From Catonia carolina (taxonomy: Eukaryota > Arthropoda > Insecta > Hemiptera > Achilidae): DNA of 64,000 nt. A program made the translations under genes and the position numbers. The first letter of the stretch is position 1, and each line of letters begins with the position of its first letter. Under the pieces are notes generated by a model, which worked only from the letters and a program-made list of their open reading frames with translations, had not been told where the DNA came from and did no database searches. This document shows positions 47,713 to 59,755 of the stretch, piece after piece. The stretch covers positions 97,070,748 through 97,134,747 of the forward strand of contig JAQMRL010000002.1 of NCBI GenBank assembly GCA_035578175.1, written 5' to 3'.

Positions 47713-47950
47713 ATGGATTCGTGGAATGACGCGTAGCCTATACGGAAAATGGGAAGATCTGTGGAAAAGAGAAGATGGAATTGTGCCGGCCACATTGTGA
47801 GAGTTTAGGATGAAAGATGAACGAAGAGAAATATCGAGTGGTATCCGTGGAAACTTAAAAGAAAACTAAGGAAAACCGAAATCGGTTGTAACTCTGCGAA
47901 GAAATGGTAGTGCAGTAGTGTAGCTTACACCGCCTGGGATAGAATGAGAA
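47713..47950 (+). pseudogene. LINE reverse transcriptase C-terminal fragment
   Basis: One frame encodes KRRWNCAGHIVRV, a stop, DER, a stop, TKRNIEWYPWKLKRKLRKTE and, further on, VAYTAWDR. The (K/R)WxxAGHxxR box followed by KRxxxWxP is characteristic of the C-terminal region of LINE proteins. Stops make it non-functional. Confidence 0.6.
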
Positions 47951-50900
47951 TGCTGACATAAACGAGTTGTTAAAAAGGTTTATTTTAAAGTGCAGCAGCT
48001 CATAAAGTGTGCAGTTAGAAAATAAATCTGTTAAGTAAGAAACTGGAGAATAAAATCATAAAATAACAAATTTTAGAGTCGTTACTTTTAAGAAAAACTT
48101 CCCAAACACGATTTTCAAAGCAAAAACGTAACTTAGTATTTTATTATAAGCATAATATTTCGAAGTATTGGTATGCCAGTTGATTATGTGTCTTATATCG
48201 TAACATTAAGATTTAATTATAGCAAACAAGTTCTATATGGCTGTCCCAGGATAGTTTGCAGTCGAAAATTAATTTAAAAGTTGTGTACTTCTTACAATAG
48301 ATATTGATACATTGTCATTAATGAAATGTTTTTACTTTGGTTATCTATTTCCTTATGGCCAGTGAAGCACACAGTTACATTTCTATCCAAATTAAAACCA
48401 AGGTTGTTTTCGCATCCAATCTGTAGCTAAGCTTCCTTAAAGCTTCTTTAATTTTATTTCAAAATTGTGCTTAGTTTTTCATTGTATTACTCTACCTCTC
48501 TGCATTACTACACACTAGGCTTACATATTTTTGTTCATTAAAAGCAACTAAATATTGCAGGTAAGTACAGAAAAGTGTTTGTTTTTATTTATTTCAACCT
48601 TTTTAAAATGCTTCACAATGAGCCTAAAGGGTGGTTATGTTTGAAATTCCGAACAAATCGGTATTCCGAACTATCTATGGTCTAAATTGCTTTGGATTTT
48701 TGACACTCTACTGTATTTAATAAGACTATAAACGTTTGTTTATTCATTTAAATCCAAACACAATGCGATATCTACGTACATACACATTAGAAATATTTTC
48801 AATCTTGTTTTTATGTTAAACTATTTTTAAATAAAATTAAGTTAATAGGTAGACCCTATCGTATAGTTAATTAGTCAAATTGGGTATTGAATTTTATGAA
48901 AAGCTCAAATTTTAGTGATTTTATATGAATAACCTGTAAACAATTTATAACTTGTTCTTTAAGAAATTGCGGTAATAAAAACCGTATGGACAATATCATT
49001 GTTACTACCACTTATAGAATTACTAAATCTTTAATACCAATTAACATTGCCTACAAAATAACAACATACACAGTTATAGTGAATAAAAAAAACTTCACAT
49101 GCTGTACGACAATTGAAAATGTCAGTAAACATATCTTCATAATAATTTATAAAAGCTACAGTTTTTATAAAATCCTCAAGTGTTAGTAAAAAATCTTATT
49201 AAAAGTATAGACCAATATTGATAAAACTTTTATCAGAACATTTATTATATTATCAAAATAATTTTCAACAAAAATACAAGTGACTTTTCACTTGTCTGCA
49301 ATTGCATGTTTTATTGTCACGTGTAAATTATTGGTAGAATATTCAGTTTTTGAACATTCTTTAAACGTTCATATTTTGCTAATTTAAAGTTTTGTTCCCC
49401 ATATTTATGGACTAATACTAAGATGACTCTTAAATTTCAGAAGAAATAATTTATTTAAGATAATAGTTATTATTTTTGTATTCTATAAATCTGTGAAGTA
49501 CGTAATAAATGTATCAGTTAGTAGTGAAAATGTTTACTTTTTTACAAAATAAAGCGAAACCATTGTTTTAGTAATTTTTTGAGTGATCTTCAATGATTTG
49601 TAAAGACATAAACCCATGTCTAGATTACGCAGTTAAATTTTTATCAGTATCTTAGATTAGGTAGTATATTTAGAAAGTTAATCACCTTATTAACCATTTT
49701 GGAGAATTGATTAAATTAATCAGATTTATGGCACATTTTCTTTCTTTAACTGTTAACATAAAGTTCATACATTCAGAATAATAGGATAATATTCTAATTT
49801 TAATTTCTAGTACAAAAAATTTTTATACACCGGTACTTGTTAAAGTACCTCTTTTTCACCTAACTATGAACAGGCCAGTCTGTAACCCGTGAGTAACGTG
49901 CTCCAAAATTTGGTAACCAATGTTATAGAAGATACTGAAATTAAATTTGTCTACTACAAATGTAAAAAGCAACTTACACATTAAAATTCATTAATAGAAT
50001 TAAAAAAAAAAACATAAAAAGAAAGTTTCTATGAATTTATTTTCACTACAGGAAAGAATGAAGTCTGGATGACAAAATCACTATTATAGCTTCTGTGATA
50101 TATTCTAAAGGTTGTAAAATAACTTTCAACGTTCATTTTTATAATTTATTTCATTATTGTTAAAGGATTTGCAAAATGAAAGTAGATCCGATATTATGAG
50201 GTGAATTTTGCAAATTGATCTGATGAGAAAGAGAAATCTTAGAAGGAGAAAGACGTCTTGATTGAAGAATGTGAAGTCCTCCTTTGTCAACTGCATTAAT
50301 AACGTACTCTTTCCTACCGTAAAAATAACAAAGGTGAAGATAACTATGACGGTCGCAAATATGCGGAACGGTTGGACATTTTTAATATTATAGAAGAATA
50401 CGAAAGTGATAATTTAAATTTATTATTTTGTCATTGCTAAAATAATTATCTTTATTACTTAAGACTCGCATTATTAAGTCATATTCAGGGTCATTCCAGG
50501 CCATATCAAGTAACAACACTCACTTTTGGAAACCTTTCTACCAAACGGAATTTTCAAAATTAATTCAGTGTAGTTTCTCTATTTTCATCCATACCCTATT
50601 CTCTTTTTTTCATTTCGTGAAAGCACTTTATTTCTAAATCCGCACTTTGTTTGTTTTAGCACATTTAATTTTCTATTCCAATATTCTCAAAGCTGTTTAT
50701 CTTCCTTAAACCACTTAACGCATACCTTACATATATTGTCCGGTTTCAAGAAAACATTTAATCCTCTGTTATCCGTTCTCTATAGAAGTTTGTGGAATTT
50801 TTGATTGAAGATCAGATAATTCAGATTGAAGATCAGATAATTCTATTATTGTAGCAGAAGATGAAGTGAGATATCGCATTGAATAGGCTGGCATTCTTAC

Positions 50901-51018
50901 CATGAATCATCTGCTTGTTTTCAATACAATACAATATCACTTCCTGTTAGATAAAGGTTTGAGATACAGGTAAAGGTTTGAGACATAGGTAAAGAAGTAC
51001 ATCTACTTTGTCCGGCTT
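47951..51018. other. AT-rich intergenic DNA with short tandem duplications
   Basis: A 21-bp unit is duplicated in tandem at 50803-50844 (gattgaagatcagataattc plus one base), and a block beginning taaaggtttgaga is repeated twice near 50953-50990. No genes recognised. Confidence 0.5.
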
Positions 51019-51019
51019 T

Positions 51020-51430
51020 ACAAGGTGGAAATATGGACTTTGAGTATGCAGTCCATGCAACGTTTAGAAGCTTTGTAGATGCGGATATTTAGTAGAATGC
51101 TCTGGATTTCGTGGTCGTTACCAACGTCGATATTTTGAGATTTATGGGGTGGATCGTGAGCTGACAGGTATTATCAAAAGAAGAAAGACTGTCTACATTT
51201 AATGAATGAGTTTCTCAGACTGAGTTTCTCAGAATGAGTGTCTCGGACTGATTCTCGAGGGTAAAGCGCAGGCCTGGGTGAAAAAAAGCTCGTGGTGGAA
51301 GAACATTCGAGGCTGAACAAACTTGAGTCCGCACACTCCTTTGAGGGCGGCTTACGATGGAGAACGATTTGTGAGTGTCGTGACTAACCTTCAGTAATGG
51401 AGTCAAAATTTTAAGAAGAAGAAGCAAAAA
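51020..51430 (+). pseudogene. LINE reverse transcriptase C-terminal fragment with AAG tail
   Basis: Fragments in shifting frames: VEIWTLSMQSMQRLEAL, MRIFSRMLWISW, then TNVDILRFMG in another frame, and later SWWKNIRG and ERFVSVVTNLQ. The order matches the C-terminal region of LINE RTs (RLEAF, MLRISW, TNxDVL, SWLKNIR, VVANL). It ends in aagaagaagaagc at 51413-51425. A triplicated tgagtttctcagac-like unit sits at 51206-51245. Confidence 0.6.
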
Positions 51431-52895
51431 ATCAATACCCCATCCGAGTCCCTGTTTACAGGAGTTTTTGGGTATAAATAAAACCTAATTTTACATTAAA
51501 AAAGCTTGGTATTTAAAATGTTCATCTTCTTTAGCTTCTTTCCGTCAAATGCTGAATATAGATCAAGTAATAACATACACTTTTGGAAACGCAATGTGTA
51601 TAATACTTTACATTTATGTGGCTCACAAATTTTCAAAGTACTTACTTCAAAAAATATAGTAAGTTAGCTCACAATTAACTTTTTGTTTTAATAACGATAA
51701 CTTTCAGTCAAAATTCATGCGGCGGGCCTTGCAAATTCCTTAATACATAAAAAACACCTTTATCTATGCCGATCTTGATACACACACTGTGAAACAAACT
51801 ATATCAAAATTCAGCCGTAAATATGAAGAAAGACTCAACTATCATCCAAACTTCCTGGCTTTGAATCTGCTAAACAGTATTTATACCGGGTTTTCAAGAC
51901 TGAAAAGACACCTTGTTTTCGATTTAGGTTATAGGTTTTAATGAACATTGTTACAGTTATTAATACTAAAATACTAAATACGAAAATACTAGATCTTAAA
52001 ACACATCTATTTATTGTTTCAAAAAAATATTGTTTAGTTTTCAAAGAAAGCTAACTCCTAAAAAGTTTTTATACGATTAACTGTAAATAACATTAAATAT
52101 CATTTACTTGATTATTATTTTAACTATTCTTAAATGTCAATAACGGAAAACCTGTTATTGAACAAATATTTATCTGTTTTAATATTTTACTGTACTTAAT
52201 CAATAATTAGACTTTTTTAATGATAAATTCTTTTATAAGTCATAAAGATTTATTTTTATTTCTACTAAGTAGGATAATTATTTAATTGATAGTAGTTCAC
52301 CAAGAATTTAACAAAAAACATATAGGTATGAGTACTTACAAACATCCATAATAATAATTAATAATAATTTATTGAATCCCTGGGTCAAATAATACGTGAT
52401 TTATCTATACGTATAAATATTTAATAATTTAGTACTTTACAAAGAAATACATCAATTAAATCACATTGTTTTTTAAAAGTTCAGAATTCTATCCACGTTA
52501 CACCTGTAATAAAGGACATGTTGACATCAAACATATTTTAAAAGAAAACTAACGGATGAAAAACGTATTAACAGCTTTAATTACTTAGGTATGTCTATTA
52601 TAAATTTATAAAAGCAAAACATTAAGTAAATTATAAGAAATTCTAATTCCTATTTTTATTTTTCAAGGTTGTTTAGTTGTATTCATAAAATAATCATATT
52701 TGATTTGATGATTTTATTCCATTGAAAAAAAACTTTAAAACTATGTTATTTGGTTAGTATAAACAACTAACCGTATTTAAAAATGTGTTTACTCCAAATT
52801 CTAGCAATTTGTAGAAGAATAAATTTTTCCTAAGAATAATACCATGATATACTTATATTATTGTATTAATTTTTTTAGTTTATGTAAATTTTTAG
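51431..52895. other. AT-rich intergenic DNA, nothing recognised
   Basis: Only short chance frames and A/T runs. Confidence 0.45.
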
Positions 52896-53697
52896 GTTAT
52901 GGAATGATAGGTTTGAACGCTTAATAATTAGACCTAGGCATGGGACGAATGAATGGTTTTATAATAGAATACTTTTTATTCTAAAAAAAACAATTTATTG
53001 AATAATTGATCGAATAAAATTTCCGAATAAAGTTCCAAGAAGCTACACGCTGCATGAATGTTGTCGATACAATATAGGTAATAATTTTCAGAACTTCAAA
53101 AACATACAGAGATATTCAAATTAATGCAGTATTCGTTTTGTTAAGAATGCATCACTTCGGCTGTCAGCATTGTTCAGTGTTCTTTTTCCTTCTAGCCCAT
53201 GTGACTTATTGCACCCTCCTCTAAATGTTTCTCTGTTCTTGGCACCAAAACCCTGCCTGTTCTAATCCTCTAATAGGGACACCGCGATTTGCATCCGGCG
53301 TTATCCGCAGAAACAGACACAATAAACCACAAAATGACAGTTCTTAGGGACATTAAACATATTAAATTTATTCTTATTTAACAGGCTTCGATCATACTGT
53401 TTATTTGTATTTTTTTTTTTTTTTTTTTTTTTGATGATGAGTGGTAAAGATGAAATTATTTTATTTATTCAGCAACTGAACTATTCGGAGACCGTAAACT
53501 ACGATTTGTAAATAGTTTATTCGTTCACATCTAATTAAATATTTTTCAAAATAGTCGAATAAAAGATTCGAATTCTCGATTAATTTTTATTTGAAAATTT
53601 CATCATTAATTAAACCCTACTCAAGATCGAACCAGAGAGCTTCCGCTTTACAGCTTAGTACGCAAATTACTACGCCACGGAAGTGGACTGTACCAAT
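52896..53697 (-). mobile_element. SINE family B copy split by an insertion of roughly 670 bp
   Basis: The SINE body block (plus strand gttatggaatgataggtttg, aacgcttaataatt) lies at 52905-52930. The matching head, with aagatcgaaccagagagctt and tacgccacggaagtgg, is at about 53600-53690. Between them is a segment beginning near gacctaggcatgggacgaat and containing a long poly-T run (53410-53432). The inserted segment may be a non-autonomous hAT-like element; its ends are not resolved. Confidence 0.5.
53410..53432. repeat. Poly-T run of about 23 bases
   Basis: A long homopolymer, possibly the A tail of a minus-strand retroposed piece inside the insertion that splits the SINE. Confidence 0.85.
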
Positions 53698-54166
53698 TTT
53701 GATTCAAAGTTATTATTTTGATCTCCACTGGAGTACAGAGCTGATATCCAAACATAGGAACACCTTAATTTACCTACATAACACTTTAGATTAATTTGAC
53801 GTTAATTTAAACAGCCAACAAAGTTGAAATAAATCGGAATTTTTTTATAATAAACAAATCATAATATGCTATACTTAAAGAAAATTCTTGAAACTTTAGA
53901 GATTTAGAGATATTAAACTATAATAATAGAATTTAAAACGAAAGGCCTTGTTTCCGGGTAAAATCTGGTAAATTTTATAAGTTCCAATACTCAATGCAGT
54001 ATCCAATTACTTAGTCGTGAATACATTTTTCATTGTTTACTATTTAAATTTATTATTATTTTTTAAAAATATAGCATATATTTTTTCTATATATATTTTT
54101 ATACTGTAAATCTTATGTGAAATTTTTGATCATTTTGGATAAATATAAGTTACACATTTTTTAAAA
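53698..54166. other. AT-rich DNA, nothing recognised
   Basis: No supportable feature. Confidence 0.4.
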
Positions 54167-54523
54167 GTGAATCTAACGGGAAAGGCTGTAGAAAACACAT
54201 TTAATTTACGTACTACTTTTGTTACAAAGATATATTATTTTACAGTGAATGATTTAAAAACTAAATCAGGAAACTACCGCAAAATCAAAAACCTAATAAC
54301 CAGATTCCAACAAAAAGCAAAGGTGGCTAGAAAAACAGTGTTTTCCAAAGCAGAAAGGCTCAGAAGATCAGAAGTCTTGAAGAAATATCGCCGAAACAAG
54401 AAAGAAGCGAGAGAACTGCAAAAGTGCAGCAAGAAAAATAAAAAACAGAAAATGAGCTTACCAGGCTATGAACTAAAGTGGTTCAATGAGGTCATAAAAG
54501 TATTAAAAAAAATATATTTATAA
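54167..54523 (+). other. Unrecognised Lys/Arg-rich open frame (up to 118 codons)
   Basis: The first codon is GTG, so translation from it is not supported; the first internal ATG is far downstream. The product would be very basic (KVARKTVFSKAERLRRSEVL, KKYRRNKKEARELQKCSKKN). The ending WFNEVIKVLKKI loosely recalls the WFxEVxxDL block of LINE C-termini such as the one at 21.6 kb. It may be a LINE tail or chance. Confidence 0.25.
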
Positions 54524-55380
54524 ATGATAAAGTTAAATTACATTAATGACATTCTTAATATTAAAAAGGAGACAAATCATAAAGAAAATTACTACAGTTT
54601 TTAGTTTTTTTTATAGAAAGCATAATTAACATTTAGTCAATGAGTTTCCTATAGATTAATCATCTGTTACTTTTATTGTAAAAATAATTTAAGTATTGAG
54701 TTTCTTTTCTTTAAGTAATGCAAAAAATATTCATTACTAAAAGAATTTAAAAATGAATAGCTCTTATTCTATATTTCTTTTATTTATTGCTTATGTTAAT
54801 TCTAGAAATTTCCTAATTTTATCGAGTTTATTGATAAGTTGTTTAAACTCCAGTCAGCTTTAGTAAGTTTTATAGGATTGTTACTTAGTCATCCCTAGCA
54901 GTTATTGATATATGTATATTGATATAATGATATGTTCTGCTCTTGATAATCCAATAGTCTAGTCCTAATCATAGAATCACAAAACGTCGATGATCAAAAG
55001 GTTCTTGTTATCAAGATTACACACAAAAAATGCACTATCCACTTTTTTGTAAGAAATGTAGACGGTAAGGAAATACAGTTTCTCGACACTAGCACCAATA
55101 CAAATCATGTGATGTAGGCCTAATCTCAATTAAGTTTCTTCCCAGACTTGTATTTTTATTGAAGCATATGGTTTTTTTGGTAGCTGCTCTACCAATTGAT
55201 TTCAGTGGTAGTGGGTCACTTAAAAAATTTTTTACTGTTCAGGCTGTTCAAAGCTAGTGAAACCATAGACCAATCCTGAAAGGCATTTCCGAATAAGGTA
55301 CCTTAAGCTTAAGGTTTAGTCCTCAGTAGGAAAACACGTAACCCCTTGAATAAATTTAACAATTGCTATCATAAATATCA
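54524..55380. other. AT-rich DNA, nothing recognised
   Basis: No supportable feature. Confidence 0.4.
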
Positions 55381-55907
55381 GGTTTTCAAGCTATTTTTGG
55401 TACCATCAACAGGACACTGGGTAACAGAGCTAGAACAGATACAGCAGTGAAGTTCTACAAGGTAATAGCAGCCCCAGTCCTTCTTTATGGAAGTGAGTCA
55501 TGGGTTACCATAAAACGCCTAAAAAGTAGGATCCAAGCAGCTGAAATGAGGTTTTTAAGAAGGGTGAAGGGCCGCTCTAGACTGGATCTAATACATAACG
55601 AGGAAATTAGATCTGATTTGGGTGTATTTAGCTTGAATGAAAAAGTGGAGAAGTACCGGAATCAATGGAAGGAACATTTAGAACGGATGCCAGAGGAGAG
55701 AATACCTTTAAAAGTGACGGAATATATTCCAGTTGGAACAAGAGAGGTGGGAAGACCTCGAAGAAGTTGACAGTAGGCGACAAGTCAGTACGGGTTGGAG
55801 TGTCTCGTGTTTGTGTAGACGTATAGGATGGTTTGTGAGATCGGATGGTTTGTGAGTTAGGCTTATGCATAATCCTTGATAGTAAGAAGAAGAAGAAGAA
55901 GAAGAAA
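55381..55907 (+). pseudogene. LINE reverse transcriptase C-terminal fragment with (AAG)n tail
   Basis: An open frame from about 55381 encodes INRTLGNRARTDTAVKFYKV, APVLLYGSESWV, IQAAEMRFLRRVKGRSRLDL, YRNQWKEHLERMPEERIP and GTREVGRPRR, stopping at TGA 55768. This is the standard LINE C-terminus (LLYGSExW, AAEMRFLR, W.EH..RM, GRPR.RW). About 110 bp of 3' UTR follow, ending in (aag)n at 55881-55905. It is the longest uninterrupted fragment of this type here and looks recently truncated. Confidence 0.75.
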
Positions 55908-57844
55908 TATCAGGTGAAAGATAGTTAGGTGGTTCCTTTCCATGATTTAATACATGTCAATTCAGTAACAGTAATGATTTACTGTCTCATAATCAAGTTC
56001 TGTAAGACAAATTTGTCTACCAATTATGAGCTCCACACTGCCAGATTGTAGTATGAATCTATGAAACTGAATTTTTTAATACAAACCCACATACATTTTG
56101 CGTGTCTGTAACTCTTTTGCCAAAGGCTTTTTCCTGGTTGGCTGTAGCGTCTAAGGTACAAGTTCATGAAATAAAATCAATGCAATAAGTTTGTGCCATT
56201 CTTAATAAGGGCTACATTATAATAAACTGGAATGATGATTAATTTTTCTAGTTGATTAATTTGTGACTCCACGCGCCTTAGTTCTTATAAGTCACCCCTA
56301 CTTTGGTTCTCAAGGACAGGGACACAGCACTATTCTTCAGAACCAAAGGTTTTAAGTTTCAGGGCGTTATTTCTTTAAAAAAACCTGAATCTGTTTCGAT
56401 ATTTTTAGATATTTCTTTCGTTTAAATGTGAATTTAAAAAAAAAAATTAAATTTTACAGAAACAAGGAGGAAAGCTAAGGATAGCGAGTGTCAACTGTCG
56501 ACTGTCACAAACAAATCAAGAAGATATTCGCTAATAATGTTAACAGTCAATGTGAATATAAATTCAAATGATAATATTTCGTTCTCACTTTTTATTTTGA
56601 CACTTATTAAACATATTTTTTAATAAAGTGTGTGAATTGAATTGCAATTATAATGTGTTAATACAGAAAATTAATGTTTTATTGACAATCTTCCGCTCTG
56701 TTAACAACTCAGCAAACCGAAGATAAAAAAATAATTACACTTCCTAGTAATTAGTTAAATTAATCGTGGTTATTGATTCAATTCAATGAAGATTTTTAGT
56801 AAACATAAAAACAAGGTTAGTTAAGGATTAGATGTAAAGTAACCTATAAGTTACCTTGAAGGTTAAGTATTATACAATTGCACCAACCGTTGCTAATATT
56901 TTTTTATTTTTTTACTTGACAAAGTTCCGGTGCCCTTCAAAGAATACTTTAGTACAACAAATTAAACTATTTCGTAGATATATAAAACGAATACTACCTT
57001 TTTAATATTGTTATTATTCTAGCAATATACCAATGTCATTAAGCTACATCAAAATAATGTAATTGTATATAAATTATAGGAAGTTATCTTATGTAACTTA
57101 ATACATAAATACTCACACATGTAGATAATTTATTATACTATATACAAGTAAGTAATTGGCAAACGACATCGTTTAACTTAATATGGTGTGAATGTAATGT
57201 ACAAAAGGACAAAAGTTAACAGCTATCATTAAAGTATTATTGAAAGTTTTACAATAGTTCAAAAGGAAACTACTAAAATAGTTCACATACAATTTTTTTG
57301 GTAAAATTATATGTTTCTACTCAATTAAATATGTGAATTTAATCAATTATTTTAGTACGTTATATATACACTGTAATTATTTACTTTTAATGAATGGGAA
57401 TCAATGGTTAAATTTATTCTGTATTTTAGTTTATGTTTTCCTTAACCTGTCATATATTTTCTAGTAAATAAATATTTTTTTTTCCATCTGATAAGTTATT
57501 TCATTTCCGTTACTTAGAACGTTAGGAGTTGCACTCACCTAAATACTGTGATAGTGACGTGACAGTTACATGACAGTGAAATTATGTTATTTACAAGTTA
57601 GACAAAGGTTATCATATGAGTTAGTGGTCACCGATATGATACAATACGCAATCGGTACGAATCAATCACATCACAGTGATTCATGTACAACACGCTCCAC
57701 TTTTCCTGGTGTATTACTTGTGCGTTGCTAGTGATACTTTTTTATTAACAAATACGCGCATTACAATTTTGTTCTATAAAATATAATAAAAATAAATATA
57801 TTATGCCCATAACGGGCAGGTAGAGTGTTAAATTAATTGCACTC
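55908..57844. other. AT-rich intergenic DNA, nothing recognised
   Basis: About 1.9 kb without a recognisable gene or repeat. Confidence 0.45.
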
Positions 57845-58200
57845 GATCTGTTGGTTCCACTGCTACAAAAAGTAGTTCTGTTTCTTACCACATAGTCAGT
57901 CAATTGGCTAAACTATTTAAGAACAGAAGAGGTAGAGGTGTAAAAGACTCTAGTCAGAGTTATCTCCTCTGAGAATAATGAACTTCACAATACAGCCAGA
58001 CCCTGTGGTGAATGAAGTGAAGGTGTCATTCGCAGGGTGGAAAGTGGGTGCTTTCGGAGGGCCTGGCATGCTGATAAGCATAATCTTTAACTCAGTGAGG
58101 AAGGTAATTGTAAACCACCTCACTCCGCGTTTTTACTTAGTAAAACCTCTAGAGGTTCAAACCAGCCTTTCGGCTGTTGACCTAAACAATAACAAAAAAT
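57845..58200 (+). repeat. Dispersed repeat C, fuller copy
   Basis: The core 57990-58170 matches 7875-8050. Upstream sequence (ccactgctac through gtcagagttatctcctctg) is likewise less A/T-rich and may belong to the same unit. A 74-codon frame (57978-58202) overlaps it but is not shared with the other copy, so I treat it as non-coding. Confidence 0.55.
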
Positions 58201-58307
58201 AAATAATATTTTTAACATCAGAAATTCAACATTAATCATAAGTCCACCGAATCTGATTCACCTGATAAAAAATTTTGAACAATTTTATACCTAAATTTTA
58301 AATAATA

Positions 58308-59665
58308 TAGGTGATTCAAAAAGAGCGCCGGTTTTGATATATCAAATTAAGAGATTTATTTTATTGAAAAACTGAAAATAAACACATCAACAAGTTCATC
58401 TTTCCTTCCGATTTTATGTATGAAAAATGATGTCATGCATGTGTCCTCCTCTACTGCGCTGGCACGCATCAACTCTGTCCATGAAACTGGATATTACTGC
58501 ACGACAAGTTTCGACTTCCATTTGCCCGATAACCCGTCGAATTTCCTCCTTCAAGTCATTGATGTTTCGGGGTTTATTGGCATACACCAATGGCTTCAGA
58601 TGACCCCAAAGAGGAAAGTCACAAGGCGTCAAGTCACACGACCTTGGTGGCCATTGATGGGCGGAATTACGAGAAATGATGCGATCCTGGAACCGTTCAC
58701 GGAGCAACAACATTGTTTCTCGTGCAGCGTGACAGGTGGCACCATCCTGCTGAAACCACAACTCGTCAATGTCCATTCCATCCAAATGACGCCACAAAAA
58801 CTCCCTAATCATCGTACGGTATCGGTCTCCATTTACTGTCACGGCTTGTCCTTGATTTTCAAAAAAGTAAGGGCCGATGACACCGCCCGACCAAAAGCCG
58901 CACCAAACTGTCACTCGCTGTGCATACATTTCCCTTTCATTAACCACGCGAGGGTTTTCTAAACCCCACATACGGCAGTTCTGTTTATTAACAAAACCGT
59001 TTAAGTGGAAGTGCGCCTCATCACTGAAAATGATTTTGTTTGCGAAGGTGTCATCGTCCTGCCGTTTTCTCCATACCCAGTCAACAAACTGTCGTCTCTT
59101 CTGGTGGTCTGCCACTTTCAAATGTTGCGTCAACTGAATTTTATACGGGTGATATTGGAGATCGTACCGAAGAATTCTCCGTACAGAAGAACATCGTAAA
59201 CCCAATTGTTGAGAACGGCGACGTATTGATTTTGCTGAGCTAACAGCCACACTGTCACGAACCAACGCAACGTTCTGCTCAGTTTGGCCAGAACGATGAC
59301 GTCCAGAACTTTTAAGGCCGACTGTTGAACCCGTCTCAAAAAACTTTTTCATGAGCCTGCAAACTGTTGATTCATTCGGTGCTTCATTACGTCCTAGAGT
59401 ACCGCGAAGTCGCCTGACAGTAGCCGCATAACTCTCTCCACTCTGGTAAAATGTTTTGACGATTAACACTCGTTGCGCAATAGTAAACTTCTCCATGGTT
59501 TGACACAGACTGCGAGAGTACTACACTGCGAACAAGAGAAACTACAACTGAATCGTCAATCGGAATGTTCTCCAAAATAGAAATGTGGTCAAACAATGTT
59601 GCCAACCGATAAACAAAAATTTACCAGCCGTTTAAAAACCGGCGCTCTTTTTGAATCACCCTTTA
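58308..59665 (-). mobile_element. Mariner-like DNA transposon, apparently intact
   Basis: Perfect 26-bp inverted repeats: 58310-58335 and 59635-59660, both reading inward as ggtgattcaaaaagagcgcc followed by ggtttt. The outer flanks are TA-containing (ta at 58308-58309; ta at 59664-59665 a few bases outside the right repeat), consistent with the TA target site of this superfamily, though the exact ends differ by one or two bases. One uninterrupted transposase ORF fills the interior. The total of about 1.35 kb is normal for the group. Perfect termini plus an open ORF imply recent insertion. Confidence 0.9.
58414..59496 (-). CDS. Mariner/Tc1-superfamily transposase, DD41D spacing (360 aa)
   Basis: Starts MEKFTIAQRVLIVKTFYQSG, a helix-turn-helix N-terminus (residues 1-55), with a second DNA-binding segment to about 115. 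Catalytic acidic residues: IIFSDEAHFHLNG (Asp159), WFQQDGATCH (Asp251) and RSCDLTPCDFPLWGHLK, where by alignment to mariner's SPDLAPSDY the third Asp is 293. That leaves 41 residues between the second and third, a spacing reported for some mariner relatives. There is no internal stop and the length is normal. The protein would bind the 26-bp ends and cut and paste the element. Start chosen at the only upstream ATG in the frame. Whether it is active cannot be judged from sequence alone. Confidence 0.9.
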   Translation of the reverse strand: MEKFTIAQRVLIVKTFYQSGESYAATVRRLRGTLGRNEAPNESTVCRLMKKFFETGSTVGLKSSGRHRSGQTEQNVALVRDSVAVSSAKSIRRRSQQLGLRCSSVRRILRYDLQYHPYKIQLTQHLKVADHQKRRQFVDWVWRKRQDDDTFANKIIFSDEAHFHLNGFVNKQNCRMWGLENPRVVNEREMYAQRVTVWCGFWSGGVIGPYFFENQGQAVTVNGDRYRTMIREFLWRHLDGMDIDELWFQQDGATCHAARETMLLLRERFQDRIISRNSAHQWPPRSCDLTPCDFPLWGHLKPLVYANKPRNINDLKEEIRRVIGQMEVETCRAVISSFMDRVDACQRSRGGHMHDIIFHT

Positions 59666-59755
59666 TTAGCCTTAAATACAAACAATAAAGCGGTCTTCGC
59701 TTATTTAATTACTGTCCTATCTTTCGTTTTTTAAAGTAACATATTTTTAAAGTCT

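Noticed and set aside
57978..58202. A 74-codon open frame within repeat C
   Set aside because: The frame is not kept in the other copy at 7.9 kb and no domain is recognised.
58420..59340. Several plus-strand open frames of 64-180 codons
   Set aside because: They are antisense shadows of the mariner-like transposase, which has clear catalytic motifs on the minus strand.
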